A stretch of 33,712 nucleotides of DNA. It comes from an uncultured Sutterella sp. (GTDB lineage: Bacteria > Pseudomonadota > Gammaproteobacteria > Burkholderiales > Burkholderiaceae_F). A program made the translations under genes and the position numbers. The stretch lies in assembly GCA_945834535.1 (NCBI GenBank), contig CAMAHM010000007.1:1-33712 (forward strand), read 5' to 3'. The notes under the pieces are model-generated. The model made no database searches, was not told the origin of the DNA, and saw only the letters and a program-made list of their open reading frames with translations. Below, one piece after another: positions 9,779-17,461 of this stretch (the first letter of the stretch is position 1; every line of letters begins with the position of its first letter).

Positions 9779-9811
9779 ATTATAGATCAAAAGATCGACA
9801 AAATTAGTCAA
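9779..9811 (-). promoter_or_regulatory. Candidate erpA promoter
   Basis: The minus strand carries a perfect -10 TATAAT (plus 9779-9784), about 87 bases before the erpA start. The best -35-like hexamer, TTGACT (plus 9806-9811), is 21 bases away, longer than ideal. The -10 region also sits inside an inverted repeat, TCGAT (9776-9780) and ATCGA (9794-9798). Confidence 0.4.
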
Positions 9812-11030
9812 GTTTTTCAGGCGCAACGCCTTTGGGCAGAAGCACCCAGGCGCGCGTCACGCTCTTTTGCCGCCCGGCCGTTTCACCTGCTCCATCTCCG
9901 TAACCCCAAAAATAGTCAAAGCGGATCGGCCCCCGTATGGCGCTGCCCGTGTCCTGCGCGATGACGGGACGCGCCCAGTGCATGGCGGGCGTTGCCTGAT
10001 CAGCCTCGATCACAAAAGGCGTTCCGAACGACCAAAACCTGCGATCCACGGCGACCGACGCCTCGGCAGTGAGCGGCACGCCCTGCGCTCCCACGGGACC
10101 GTCGTCGGGGTTTAGGTCGTTGCGTTCGGCAAAAAAGACAAAACGCGGATTGGTATTGAGCATCTCCTGCGTGCGCGACGGATTCTCGCGCGCCCATGCC
10201 TTGATGCGCTGCATGCTCATTTCGCCGGGTTTGAGACCTGCGTTCCTGACAAGCCAGCTGCCGACAGACTTGTAGGGGTGTCCGTTGTTGTCCGCGTAGC
10301 CCAGGCGCAGAAACGAACCGTCCTCGAGTGCGACACGGCCCGACCCCTGAATCTGCAAAAAGAAGGCCTCCACCGGATCGTCCACCCAGCAAAGCACTGC
10401 ACTGCGTTTGAGATCCGCGCGCTTTTCGATCGCCTCTCGGGTGTCGTACGGCACAAGCCGACGACCGACCACCTTGCCGCGCAGCTTGAGGTCCTTGGTC
10501 TGCGGATAGAGCCCCGCGAGATCCACTTCAATCAAATCGTCGGGGACTCCGAAGAGCGGGAATCGATATGCGCCGTGCCGCGTGCGGCTGCCCCGCAGCA
10601 TCGGCTCGTAGTAGCCCGTCGTCAGGCCTGTTTCGGAAAGCCCGCGCTCTCGCGAGGCCACCTGATACGCGTCAAAGGCCACTTCAAAAAAGAGTCGGGC
10701 GCCGGACTCTTCGACAGCCCGGGCCTGCTCGCACGGGGTGCGCCACACGGGGCTTTCAGACATGCGCGCACAGGACTTTCTGAACGCCGTCAGTGCCGAA
10801 CGCCAGTGTGCGTCATCCGTCGCAGGGAGTTCGGAAAATGCTGTCGGGCGGAATAAAACATCGCCCCGACTGTGCGTGTAGAGTCGCGCCCAATCGAGAG
10901 ACTCCGGCTCGACGGCCACACCGCCCTCGTCAGACACGCTGGCGCAGCCCGCCAAAAGCAGCGCCGACAGGGCGACTGCTCCCAGCGCAACTCGACGAAA
11001 AATTGCCTTGTAAATAAAGTGCTTAGCCAT
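9804..11030 (-). CDS. mltA: Membrane-bound lytic murein transglycosylase A
   Basis: This outer-membrane lipoprotein cleaves peptidoglycan glycan strands, forming 1,6-anhydro-muropeptides. The 408-residue product has a lipoprotein signal ending in the lipobox LLAGC (C29). The MltA domain follows, including TGYYEPMLRGS and the segment QIQGSGRV. The C-terminal 3D-type region has DTGSAIRGPIRFDYFWGYG, whose last Asp (in RFDYFWG) matches the likely catalytic Asp of the family. It starts three bases after the hemW stop, so it is probably translated from the same mRNA. The anhydro-sugars it releases would feed the AmgK/MurU recycling genes elsewhere in this window; that link is inference. Confidence 0.93.
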   Translation of the reverse strand: MAKHFIYKAIFRRVALGAVALSALLLAGCASVSDEGGVAVEPESLDWARLYTHSRGDVLFRPTAFSELPATDDAHWRSALTAFRKSCARMSESPVWRTPCEQARAVEESGARLFFEVAFDAYQVASRERGLSETGLTTGYYEPMLRGSRTRHGAYRFPLFGVPDDLIEVDLAGLYPQTKDLKLRGKVVGRRLVPYDTREAIEKRADLKRSAVLCWVDDPVEAFFLQIQGSGRVALEDGSFLRLGYADNNGHPYKSVGSWLVRNAGLKPGEMSMQRIKAWARENPSRTQEMLNTNPRFVFFAERNDLNPDDGPVGAQGVPLTAEASVAVDRRFWSFGTPFVIEADQATPAMHWARPVIAQDTGSAIRGPIRFDYFWGYGDGAGETAGRQKSVTRAWVLLPKGVAPEKLD

Positions 11031-11033
11031 AAG

Positions 11034-12185
11034 TTACGGCAGAAAAGCCGCCTGAATGTCGCTCAGAAAAAGTCGCCCCTTATCCGTGGGTTCAATGCGG
11101 GAAGGATCGTCGACTAAAAGTCCTTGCGCTTTGAGCTCAGACAAGGCCGGCTCGAGCGCCCCCATGTCAAGTCCCGTACGACGCTGCCAAAGATCGGCCG
11201 AAACGCCCTCAATGAGCCGCGGCGCATTGAGCATGAACTCAAACGGAAGCTGCTCGGGCGGCACGCGCCGCGTCTGTGCAGCAAGGCGACAATTAAGCGC
11301 CTCGGAAATATAAGTCGCCGGGCGCGCACTTCTTTGCGTGCGCAGTACACCCGAGCGCGTGGAAATTTTTCCGTGCGCCCCCGCTCCGATCCCCAGATAG
11401 TCGCCGAACGTCCAATACGTCAGATTGTGGCGGCAAAAATGCCCGGGGGCGGCGTAGCCCGACACCTCGTAATGCACAAAGCCCGCAGCTCGCAGCTTCT
11501 CGTGCACGATGTCATTCATGTCGTACACGAGATCCTCATCGGGCAGCCCGTCGGGCAACGCTTTGGCAAACGCCGTCCCCTCTTCAATCGTCAGTTCATA
11601 GCACGACATGTGCTGAACACCGAGTGAAAACGCAGTGTCGAGGTCCGACTGCAGCGTTTCAACGGTTTGCCCGGGCAGAGCGAACATCAGATCGAGGTTG
11701 ACGTTGCCGCAGACGCGCACTGCGAGCTTAACCGCATCAACAGCCTGTTGAGCCGAGTGAATGCGCCCGAGTTTTCTGAGACTCGCGTCGGTAAAGCTCT
11801 GCACGCCGATCGAAATGCGATTCACTCCCGCGTGAACGTATGCCGGCAGATTTGCCGTGTCGATTGTTCCGGGGTTGGCCTCAATGGTTATCTCGCAGTC
11901 GTCTGCCGTGGCAACGCGCTCCCTGATGCCCTGCATGAGCAAATGAAACCCCTCGGGCGTCATCAGACTCGGCGTGCCGCCCCCGAAGAAAATGCTCGTA
12001 AGCGGGCGCCGGCTCTCGCAGAGCGTCAGCGAATCATCCAAATCGGCCAGCAGCGCAGCGATGTAGTCCCTCTCCGGGATTGCCGCAGGTGCTGCGTGGG
12101 AGTTGAAGTCGCAGTAGGGACACTTACGCACGCACCAGGGCCAGTGCACATACAGTGCCAGAGGCTCGGCGGGCAGTTCTACCAT
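11034..12185 (-). CDS. hemW: Radical SAM heme chaperone HemW
   Basis: HemW proteins resemble oxygen-independent coproporphyrinogen oxidase but act as heme chaperones. The 383-residue product has the radical SAM cluster motif C18-x3-C22-x2-C25 followed by DF. HemN has a further Cys there; its absence fits HemW. The SAM-binding GGGTPSL is at 68-74. The C-terminal HemN-type domain (about 300-380) is present. The start ATG 12183-12185 lies inside the end of rdgB (7-base overlap), with AAGGAA upstream as ribosome site. It is followed by mltA after three bases. The order rph-rdgB-hemW is common in Betaproteobacteria. Confidence 0.94.
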   Translation of the reverse strand: MVELPAEPLALYVHWPWCVRKCPYCDFNSHAAPAAIPERDYIAALLADLDDSLTLCESRRPLTSIFFGGGTPSLMTPEGFHLLMQGIRERVATADDCEITIEANPGTIDTANLPAYVHAGVNRISIGVQSFTDASLRKLGRIHSAQQAVDAVKLAVRVCGNVNLDLMFALPGQTVETLQSDLDTAFSLGVQHMSCYELTIEEGTAFAKALPDGLPDEDLVYDMNDIVHEKLRAAGFVHYEVSGYAAPGHFCRHNLTYWTFGDYLGIGAGAHGKISTRSGVLRTQRSARPATYISEALNCRLAAQTRRVPPEQLPFEFMLNAPRLIEGVSADLWQRRTGLDMGALEPALSELKAQGLLVDDPSRIEPTDKGRLFLSDIQAAFLP

Positions 12186-12796
12186 CCCCAGCGTTCCTTG
12201 AGTTCTTCAGCCAGACGCCGCATGGCGATGCCGCGGTGGCTGACCGCGTTCTTTTCCTCAGCCGTGAGTTCTGCTGCGGTTTTCCCAAAGGCGGGCACGT
12301 AAAAGTGCGGGTCGTATCCAAAACCCCCGTTGCCGCGCGGCTCGGCCACGATTTCTCCGTACCAGCAGCCTTCCACAACAATGGGGTCGGGATCGTCGGA
12401 CGAACGGACGGCCACCAGAACACACGTGTAGTGCGCGGATTTATCCGCCTTGTCCGCAAGGCGAGAAACCAATTTGGCATTGTTGGCCGCGTCGTCCTTG
12501 GCCTCACCGGAGCGAACGCAGGCGTAGCGGGCCGAATGCACGCCGGGCTCGGTGACGAGCGCATGCGCCGTGATGCCCGAGTCGTCGGCCATCGCGGGCA
12601 GGCCCGTTTGGCGCGACGCGTTGCGGGCCTTGGCAAGAGCGTTTTCAAGGAAGGTTTCGAAGGGCTCCTCGCACTCCGTGACATTGAGTTCGCCCTGCGC
12701 AACGACGCGCACGCCGGCCGCACCAAAGAGCGCGTTGAATTCACGCAGCTTGCCCTTGTTGTTGGAGGCGAGCACCAACGCTTTTGTCTGCTCCAT
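12179..12796 (-). CDS. rdgB: XTP/dITP diphosphatase (RdgB/HAM1 family)
   Basis: The enzyme removes deaminated purine nucleotides (XTP, ITP, dITP) from the pool by hydrolysis to the monophosphate. The 205-residue product begins with the family block LVLASNNKGKLREF. It contains the metal and catalytic block MADDSGI, then GGFGYDPHFYVP and SHRGIAMR, all typical. The frame also offers GTG 12805, but AGGAG lies eight bases before ATG 12794-12796, which therefore is the better start. It follows rph by 17 bases and overlaps hemW by 7. Confidence 0.96.
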   Translation of the reverse strand: MEQTKALVLASNNKGKLREFNALFGAAGVRVVAQGELNVTECEEPFETFLENALAKARNASRQTGLPAMADDSGITAHALVTEPGVHSARYACVRSGEAKDDAANNAKLVSRLADKADKSAHYTCVLVAVRSSDDPDPIVVEGCWYGEIVAEPRGNGGFGYDPHFYVPAFGKTAAELTAEEKNAVSHRGIAMRRLAEELKERWGW

Positions 12797-12813
12797 GACT
12801 GTCACTCCTCTAT

Positions 12814-13539
12814 TTACTCAGCCGCGAGAGCCGCGCGCTGGGCGGCCATGAGTTCATTGCAGCCCTTGTGCGCCAGATCGAGCATGCTGTCGAGCTCAGC
12901 GCGCGTAAAAGGCGTGCCCTCGGCCGTGCCCTGAATTTCGACGAAGGCCCCCTCGCTCGTCATCACGACGTTCATATCCGTCTCGCTCGTGCTGTCTTCG
13001 ACATAGTCAAGGTCCAAGACGGGGCCGGCGTCGGTCATGCCGACGCTCACCGCTGCGATCTGAGCGCGGATGGGATTTTCAGAGATGAGCCCCGCTTCAA
13101 GCATGCCGTTGACGGCGTCCGTCAGCGCCACGAAGGCGCCCGTGATGGACGCGCAGCGCGTGCCGCCGTCGGCCTGCAGCACATCGCAGTCGAGCGTGAT
13201 CGTGTATTCACCGAGTTTTTTGCGGTCCACAATGCCGCGCAGGCTGCGGCCGATGAGGCGCTGAATTTCCTGCGTGCGGCCCGACTGCTTGCCGCGGGCG
13301 GCTTCACGATCCGTGCGCGTACCCGTGGAGCGCGGCAACAGACCGTATTCGGCAGTCACCCAACCCTCGCCCTTATCCTTCAAAAACTTCGGCACGCCTG
13401 CGGCGACGCTCGCCGTGCAGAGCACCTTGGTGCGGCCTACGCTCACCAACACGCTTCCTTCTGCGTGGCAGGTGTAGTGACGTTCAAAAGCAATCTGGCG
13501 CATCTCGTTGTTGGCGCGCCCGTCGTGACGACTTGACAT
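12814..13539 (-). CDS. rph: Ribonuclease PH
   Basis: This phosphorolytic 3'-5' exoribonuclease trims tRNA precursors. The 241-residue product starts [13 protein letters not shown]. It contains [14 protein letters not shown], the conserved [14 protein letters not shown] block, and [12 protein letters not shown], which carries the phosphate- and metal-site residues. Length matches the family (about 240). ATG 13537-13539 is chosen: AAGGA lies nine bases upstream and the conserved domain begins immediately. The frame extends 17 codons further upstream without conservation. It is the first gene of rph-rdgB-hemW-mltA and is divergent from yicC. Confidence 0.96.
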   Translation of the reverse strand: MSSRHDGRANNEMRQIAFERHYTCHAEGSVLVSVGRTKVLCTASVAAGVPKFLKDKGEGWVTAEYGLLPRSTGTRTDREAARGKQSGRTQEIQRLIGRSLRGIVDRKKLGEYTITLDCDVLQADGGTRCASITGAFVALTDAVNGMLEAGLISENPIRAQIAAVSVGMTDAGPVLDLDYVEDSTSETDMNVVMTSEGAFVEIQGTAEGTPFTRAELDSMLDLAHKGCNELMAAQRAALAAE

Positions 13540-13679
13540 GATGTGCAGTCCTTCAAAAACCCAAACAAACCATCCCGCATCGTACAGCATGCGCAGGCTG
13601 CCGACGCTCGCGCACTCGCTCAGTCGACGCGGGCGGTATCATTCGGCACACTTGATTCATAGAAAATCGGATTTTCCCC

Positions 13680-14582
13680 ATGGCCTGCATTCATTCCATG
13701 ACCGGGTTCGCCTCGGCTCAGGGCGACATTTCCCTCGGACACGTCACCGTTGAGGTGCGTTGCGTCAACTCCCGCTATCTCGACCTCAATCTCAAAATCT
13801 GCGAGGATCTGCGCTTTACCGAGCCGGCGCTCCGTCAGGTCATCACTGCGCGAGTCAAGCGCGGCAGTTTTGAATGCCGTATCAGTCTGAAGAGCAGTCT
13901 CGAAGACGGCGTCGGCACCGTCAATGTCGCGGCACTCACGACTCTTAAAAATCTTCAGAGCGCAGTGCTCTCTGAACTGCCTGACGCACGCGCACTCTCG
14001 GTGATTGACGTTTTGAGCTACCCGGGCATTCTCGCCAACAACGCCGCTGATCCTGACGTCATTCAGAACGAATTGCTTGCTGTGCTGGATCGGGCGCTTG
14101 AGAGTTTCTGCGCGAGCCGCCAGCGAGAAGGCAAAGCGCTTGCCGATGTGTTGCTTAAGAACTGCGATCAAATCGACGCAGTTGTCGCGAATGTCGCAGC
14201 GAAAATCCCGGAAATCCATGCGCGCTTTCGCGAAAAGCTCGCTGAGCGCCTGCAGGAGGCTATGAGCGAGACGCTCAGCAAAAACAGCACGCTTTCGCCC
14301 GAAGAAGTTGCCGATCGGATTCGTCAGGAAGTCACCCTGTACGCTCTGCGTATGGACGTCGAGGAAGAAATCAATCGCCTGCGAACGCATGTGGCCGAAG
14401 TGCGGCGCGTGCTCGCCGCCGGGGGAGCCGCTGGGCGTCGGCTCGATTTCCTCACGCAGGAACTCAACCGTGAGGCCAATACGCTCGGCAGCAAAGCCGC
14501 GGCAATTGCAATGACCGACGCGAGCATTGCTCTCAAAATCTCGATTGATCAGATGCGTGAGCAGTTGCAGAACATCGAGTAA
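13680..14582 (+). CDS. yicC: YicC family endoribonuclease-like protein
   Basis: Members of this family are stress-related RNA-processing proteins; E. coli YicC has been linked to RNA degradation. The 300-residue product has the family N-terminal block SMTGFASAQGD. It also has VEVRCVNSRYLDLNLK and a C-terminal DUF1732-type region with EEINRLRTHVAEVR and GRRLDFLTQELNREANTLGSK. Length is typical (about 290). The start ATG 13680 is followed six codons later by another ATG (13698) directly before TGF; the first is kept. The gene is divergent from rph and stops 10 bases before the CRISPR-repeat-like element. Confidence 0.93.
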   Translation: MACIHSMTGFASAQGDISLGHVTVEVRCVNSRYLDLNLKICEDLRFTEPALRQVITARVKRGSFECRISLKSSLEDGVGTVNVAALTTLKNLQSAVLSELPDARALSVIDVLSYPGILANNAADPDVIQNELLAVLDRALESFCASRQREGKALADVLLKNCDQIDAVVANVAAKIPEIHARFREKLAERLQEAMSETLSKNSTLSPEEVADRIRQEVTLYALRMDVEEEINRLRTHVAEVRRVLAAGGAAGRRLDFLTQELNREANTLGSKAAAIAMTDASIALKISIDQMREQLQNIE

Positions 14583-14592
14583 TTTACGAGCT

Positions 14593-14621
14593 ATGCGTAT
14601 CCCCGCTCACGCGGGGAACAC
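14593..14621 (-). repeat. Solitary element resembling a type I-E CRISPR repeat
   Basis: Read on the minus strand, these 29 bases begin GTGTTCCCCGCG, contain the hairpin CCCCGC-GTGA-GCGGGG (plus 14601-14616) and continue ATACGCAT. From memory of the E. coli type I-E repeat (29 bases, beginning G-T/A-GTTCCCCGCG and ending GGGGATAAACCG), about 22-23 of 29 positions agree. The differences are in the loop and the last few bases. No second copy, spacer or cas gene is visible. On its right-hand side, CGTAGAAA occurs twice (14621-14628, 14635-14642). Neither strand shows a T run after the hairpin, so it is a poor intrinsic terminator. Confidence 0.5.
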
Positions 14622-14661
14622 GTAGAAACGTCGCCGTAGAAAAAAATGACTGCCAACGGTC

Positions 14662-14976
14662 TTACCGGCTCGCCTTGGCCTCACGCTCTGCGGCCGTTTC
14701 AGCAAGAATCGCATCCCACTCTTCAAGAATCATCCAGTAAAAGTGAAGGGCGGTCTGCGCGACGAGATGAAACTGCGCTTCGTCCGTCACTTCAGGAAAC
14801 GCGCGCGCCAGACGAATCGTGCCGAACTGGCCGATCATGGTGAATGCCTTGACGATATTGGGCCACTCCTGCTCGCTCTTGGGATTCATGTGCAGAATGC
14901 GGCAGGCCTCGTCGAAATTCTCGACTTCTCGGCGTGCGCGCTCCATGTAGCGGCGGCAATACTTGCAGTTCTCCAC
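14662..14976 (-). CDS. Unknown small protein coupled to scpA, with N-terminal CxxC
   Basis: This is a 104-residue soluble-looking protein that I do not recognise. It begins MENCKYCRRYMERAR, with a CxxC (C4, C7) and a third Cys (C26). The rest looks alpha-helical, with an aromatic patch (FHLVAQTALHFYWMILEEW) and a charged tail. No membrane segment or signal peptide is seen. The start is GTG 14974-14976, supported by AGGAG seven bases upstream inside the end of scpA, only four bases after that gene's stop. The close coupling suggests cotranslation with ScpA. scpB, the usual neighbour, is absent from the window. The sequence is too unlike ScpB to be a shortened form. Confidence 0.75.
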   Translation of the reverse strand: MENCKYCRRYMERARREVENFDEACRILHMNPKSEQEWPNIVKAFTMIGQFGTIRLARAFPEVTDEAQFHLVAQTALHFYWMILEEWDAILAETAAEREAKASR

Positions 14977-14980
14977 AATC

Positions 14981-15850
14981 TCACTCCTCGAACGAACTCA
15001 CCTGCACATAGATGGGCGCAAACGGCATCGCCTGCGTCATGCGAATGAGCCCCTCTTTGGCCAATTCCAAAATCGCCAGATAGTTGACGATGACGACCTG
15101 CACGCCCCCGGCCGGGTCAAACAAGTCCGAAAATTCCAAAAACTTCACGCGCGAGAGCTTTTTGAGCGTCGCGCTCATAAATTCACGCACCGACAATTCC
15201 TGTCGGGAAATCTTGTGACTGCCCTTGAGTTTGGCCTGCGCCAGAATGTTTGCCCAAGCGGCCTCAAGGTCCGAAGCATTCACCTCGGGCAAAAGCTGCG
15301 CCTGATTCTGCTCAATTGCCACAAATGCTCGGAAAAAGTCTCGGCCGTTTCTGGGGATAGCGTCAAGTTCCATCGCCGCATGCTTCATCTTTTCGTATTC
15401 GAGCAGGCGTCGCGCGAGTTCGGCCTGAGGATCGGCCACTTCTTCCCCCGTATCGGCATTCGTGACGGGGAGGAGCAACTGACTCTTAATCTGCATCAGG
15501 TGCGCGGCCATCACAAGGTAGTCGGCCGCAAGCTCCAGATTATTTTCCCGAATGAGTTCAACGTAGCCCATGTACTGCTCGGTCACCAGCGCCATCGGGA
15601 TATCCATCACGTCAAACTTCTGGCGGCGAATGAGATAAAGGAGCAGATCGAGGGGCCCTTCAAAACTTTCCAGAAAAACCTTCAGCGCGTCGGGCGGAAT
15701 GTACAACCCGTCGGGCACTTCAAAAAGCGGCTCACCGTACAGCCGCGCAAACGCGACGCCGTCGACCGTCTCGGGCGTCGTATCGCCCTCGGCGGCCGCC
15801 ACATCGGCGAGCGTGAGCTGCTTGCGTGTGTTGTACGGATCCTGTTTCAC
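14981..15850 (-). CDS. scpA: Segregation and condensation protein A
   Basis: ScpA is the kleisin subunit of the bacterial SMC condensin complex, bridging the SMC heads and binding ScpB. The 289-residue product has the diagnostic N-terminal helix FEGPLDLLLYLIRRQKFDVM and the following segment TEQYMGYVELI. A C-terminal winged-helix region carries QELSVREFM and VVIVNYLAILELAKEG. The start is uncertain. GTG 15848-15850 is used because the frame upstream (to TTG 15935-15937) would overlap the ABC permease and is not conserved-looking. Its ribosome site is weak. It lies 52 bases after the permease gene and four bases before the unknown 104-residue protein. Confidence 0.9.
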   Translation of the reverse strand: MKQDPYNTRKQLTLADVAAAEGDTTPETVDGVAFARLYGEPLFEVPDGLYIPPDALKVFLESFEGPLDLLLYLIRRQKFDVMDIPMALVTEQYMGYVELIRENNLELAADYLVMAAHLMQIKSQLLLPVTNADTGEEVADPQAELARRLLEYEKMKHAAMELDAIPRNGRDFFRAFVAIEQNQAQLLPEVNASDLEAAWANILAQAKLKGSHKISRQELSVREFMSATLKKLSRVKFLEFSDLFDPAGGVQVVIVNYLAILELAKEGLIRMTQAMPFAPIYVQVSSFEE

Positions 15851-15902
15851 GTTTATTTCTGCTCGAAAAAAGAATTCACCGCAGATTGTGCCTGACAACG
15901 CC

Positions 15903-16673
15903 TCAGCGGTGCCGCCAGGGGCAAAGCAGGCGCTCAAGACACCACACCGCCCCGTAGAGCGCCAGCCCCAGTACGCTCATCGCGAGAATCGCGTTAAACA
16001 TCTGCAGCGTATCGCCGATCCCCCAGGCATCCATGATGAGGTAGCCCAGGCCCGACTGCGTCGCAAAGCTTTCGGCAAGAAAAAGCACCGCCACGGCCGT
16101 GCCGGTCGCCACTTTAAGCGACGTCAGAAAGGCGGGCAGCGCCGCGGGCAGATAGACATAGCGGATTTTCGCAAGGCGCGTCGCCCCCATAAAGCCGATC
16201 GCCTGCGCGTACACGGGATTGAGCGACTGCGCCGAAGCGCGCACGATGACCAGCATCTGATAGCCCGTGGTGAGGGCAATGAGCGCGACGCGCGATGCGT
16301 CTCCCAAACCGAGAAACAAAAAGAACACCGGCAAAAGCACGATTTTGGGCAGAGGGTAGGTCGTAAAGAGCACGGGCGCGCCCAACCAGTCCGCCCTGCG
16401 GCTGTGTCCGAGCAAAATACCGAGCGCGAGCGCAGGCACTGCAGCGACCGTCAGTCCCACCACAAGCCGCATGAAACTTGCCGCCGCATGTCCAAGGAAC
16501 ACGGGATCGGTGAGCGACGCGCAAAAGGCGCGCACGGTCGCCTCGGGTGTAGGCAAAAGATCGGGCCCGGCAGCTAGGCTCGCCGCCTGCCACAGTGCGC
16601 CCAAAAGCCCAAAGGCAAGCGCGTAGCGCAGAACGAAAACGCCCGAAAACGTCAGAGTCCGTTGCGAGGCCAT
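15903..16673 (-). CDS. ABC transporter permease, nitrate/sulfonate/taurine type
   Basis: This inner-membrane subunit belongs to an importer of the SsuC/TauC class. The 256-residue product has about six membrane helices. The EAA-type cytoplasmic loop is recognisable in QAIGFMGATRLAKIRYVYLPAALP, near residues 162-185. ATG 16671-16673 overlaps the ATPase stop codon in a TGATG junction and has GGGGAG seven bases upstream. ATG 16679 is in frame two codons earlier but too close to that site. With the next two genes it makes a complete importer. The substrate is not evident: no sulfonate- or taurine-degrading enzyme or thiamine gene lies nearby. Confidence 0.88.
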   Translation of the reverse strand: MASQRTLTFSGVFVLRYALAFGLLGALWQAASLAAGPDLLPTPEATVRAFCASLTDPVFLGHAAASFMRLVVGLTVAAVPALALGILLGHSRRADWLGAPVLFTTYPLPKIVLLPVFFLFLGLGDASRVALIALTTGYQMLVIVRASAQSLNPVYAQAIGFMGATRLAKIRYVYLPAALPAFLTSLKVATGTAVAVLFLAESFATQSGLGYLIMDAWGIGDTLQMFNAILAMSVLGLALYGAVWCLERLLCPWRHR

Positions 16674-17461
16674 CACCATTCTCCCCGGGGCAGCGGGAGC
16701 GATTCGCCCATTCTCACCCGCACAAACGCTTCGTGCAGACGGCGCTGCAGCGCATAAAAGTCATCGCTGCGGCGCACGTCAACATCAGGGTCGGCACAAA
16801 AAACGGGGTTGGCGGCGCAACCTGCAACGCGCGAAGGACGAGCGCCGAGCATGAGGATGTTCTCCCCCAGATAAGCAGCCTCGGCAATGTCGTGCGTCAC
16901 AAAGACCATGGTGCATCCGTGACGGCGCCACAGGCGCTTTAAAAACGTCTGCAGGTGCTCCCGGAGCACGGCGTCGATGGCCGAAAACGGCTCATCCATA
17001 AAAAGAACATCAGGCTCGGCAATAAGAGCTCTGCCGAGGGCTAGGCGCTGTTGCTGGCCGCCCGAAAGTTCCTGCGGAAAACGCGTCTCAAGCCCCTCGA
17101 GCTCAAGTTCGGCGAGCATGGAACCGACACGCTCCTCACGCCGATCGAGCCCGGCAAGTTTAAGGGGCAGCGCGAGGTTGTCGCGCACCGTCATCCAGGG
17201 AAAAAGCGCCAGATCCTGCCAGACCATGGCGGTGCGGGGAGTCCGCCTGCCGCCGCTTTCAAGCGTCACGGAGCCTGCGACAGCCGGCAGGATGCCCGCA
17301 AGGGTTTTGAGCAGAGTCGACTTACCGCAGCCCGACTCACCGATCAGCGCAAGGCTCGTTCCGGCGGGCACCGTAAAGTTGATGTCGTCTATGAGGGACG
17401 CTCCCTGCCATCCGACGGCAAGAGAATGCGCCCCGATCGCAACGCCCGTGGCAGTCTGCAT
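16673..17461 (-). CDS. ABC transporter ATP-binding protein, nitrate/sulfonate/taurine type
   Basis: This is the cytoplasmic ATPase of the importer. The 262-residue product has Walker A GESGCGKST (residues 41-49), Q-loop Q82 in MVWQDLALFPW, signature LSGGQQQR (132-139), Walker B ending D156-E157 in LFMDEPFSAID, and switch H190 in VTHD. The sequence is closest in style to SsuB/TauB. ATG 17459-17461 overlaps the stop of the binding-protein gene by one base (TGATG); a GTG one codon earlier is an alternative. The same junction occurs at the permease gene, so all three genes look translationally coupled. Confidence 0.92.
   Translation of the reverse strand: MQTATGVAIGAHSLAVGWQGASLIDDINFTVPAGTSLALIGESGCGKSTLLKTLAGILPAVAGSVTLESGGRRTPRTAMVWQDLALFPWMTVRDNLALPLKLAGLDRREERVGSMLAELELEGLETRFPQELSGGQQQRLALGRALIAEPDVLFMDEPFSAIDAVLREHLQTFLKRLWRRHGCTMVFVTHDIAEAAYLGENILMLGARPSRVAGCAANPVFCADPDVDVRRSDDFYALQRRLHEAFVRVRMGESLPLPRGEW

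Noticed and set aside
9776..9798. IscR binding site before erpA
   Set aside because: The inverted repeat TCGAT/ATCGA does not match the known IscR motifs; it is noted only as part of the candidate promoter.
14601..14616. An intrinsic terminator shared by yicC and the convergent gene
   Set aside because: The stem is strong, but neither strand has a T run after it; plus-strand sequence continues AACACGTAG and minus-strand ATACGCAT.
14593..14621. A CRISPR array
   Set aside because: Only one repeat-like unit is present, with no spacer-repeat periodicity and no cas gene in the window, so it is listed as a solitary repeat and not as an array.
14662..14976. The unknown scpA-linked gene as ScpB
   Set aside because: It is about half the size of ScpB, lacks any winged-helix pattern I recognise, and has a CxxC start not typical of ScpB.
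15851..15937. Longer ScpA N terminus from TTG 15937
   Set aside because: It would overlap the permease gene by 35 bases and adds a segment unlike ScpA; the downstream GTG is simpler, although its ribosome site is weak.
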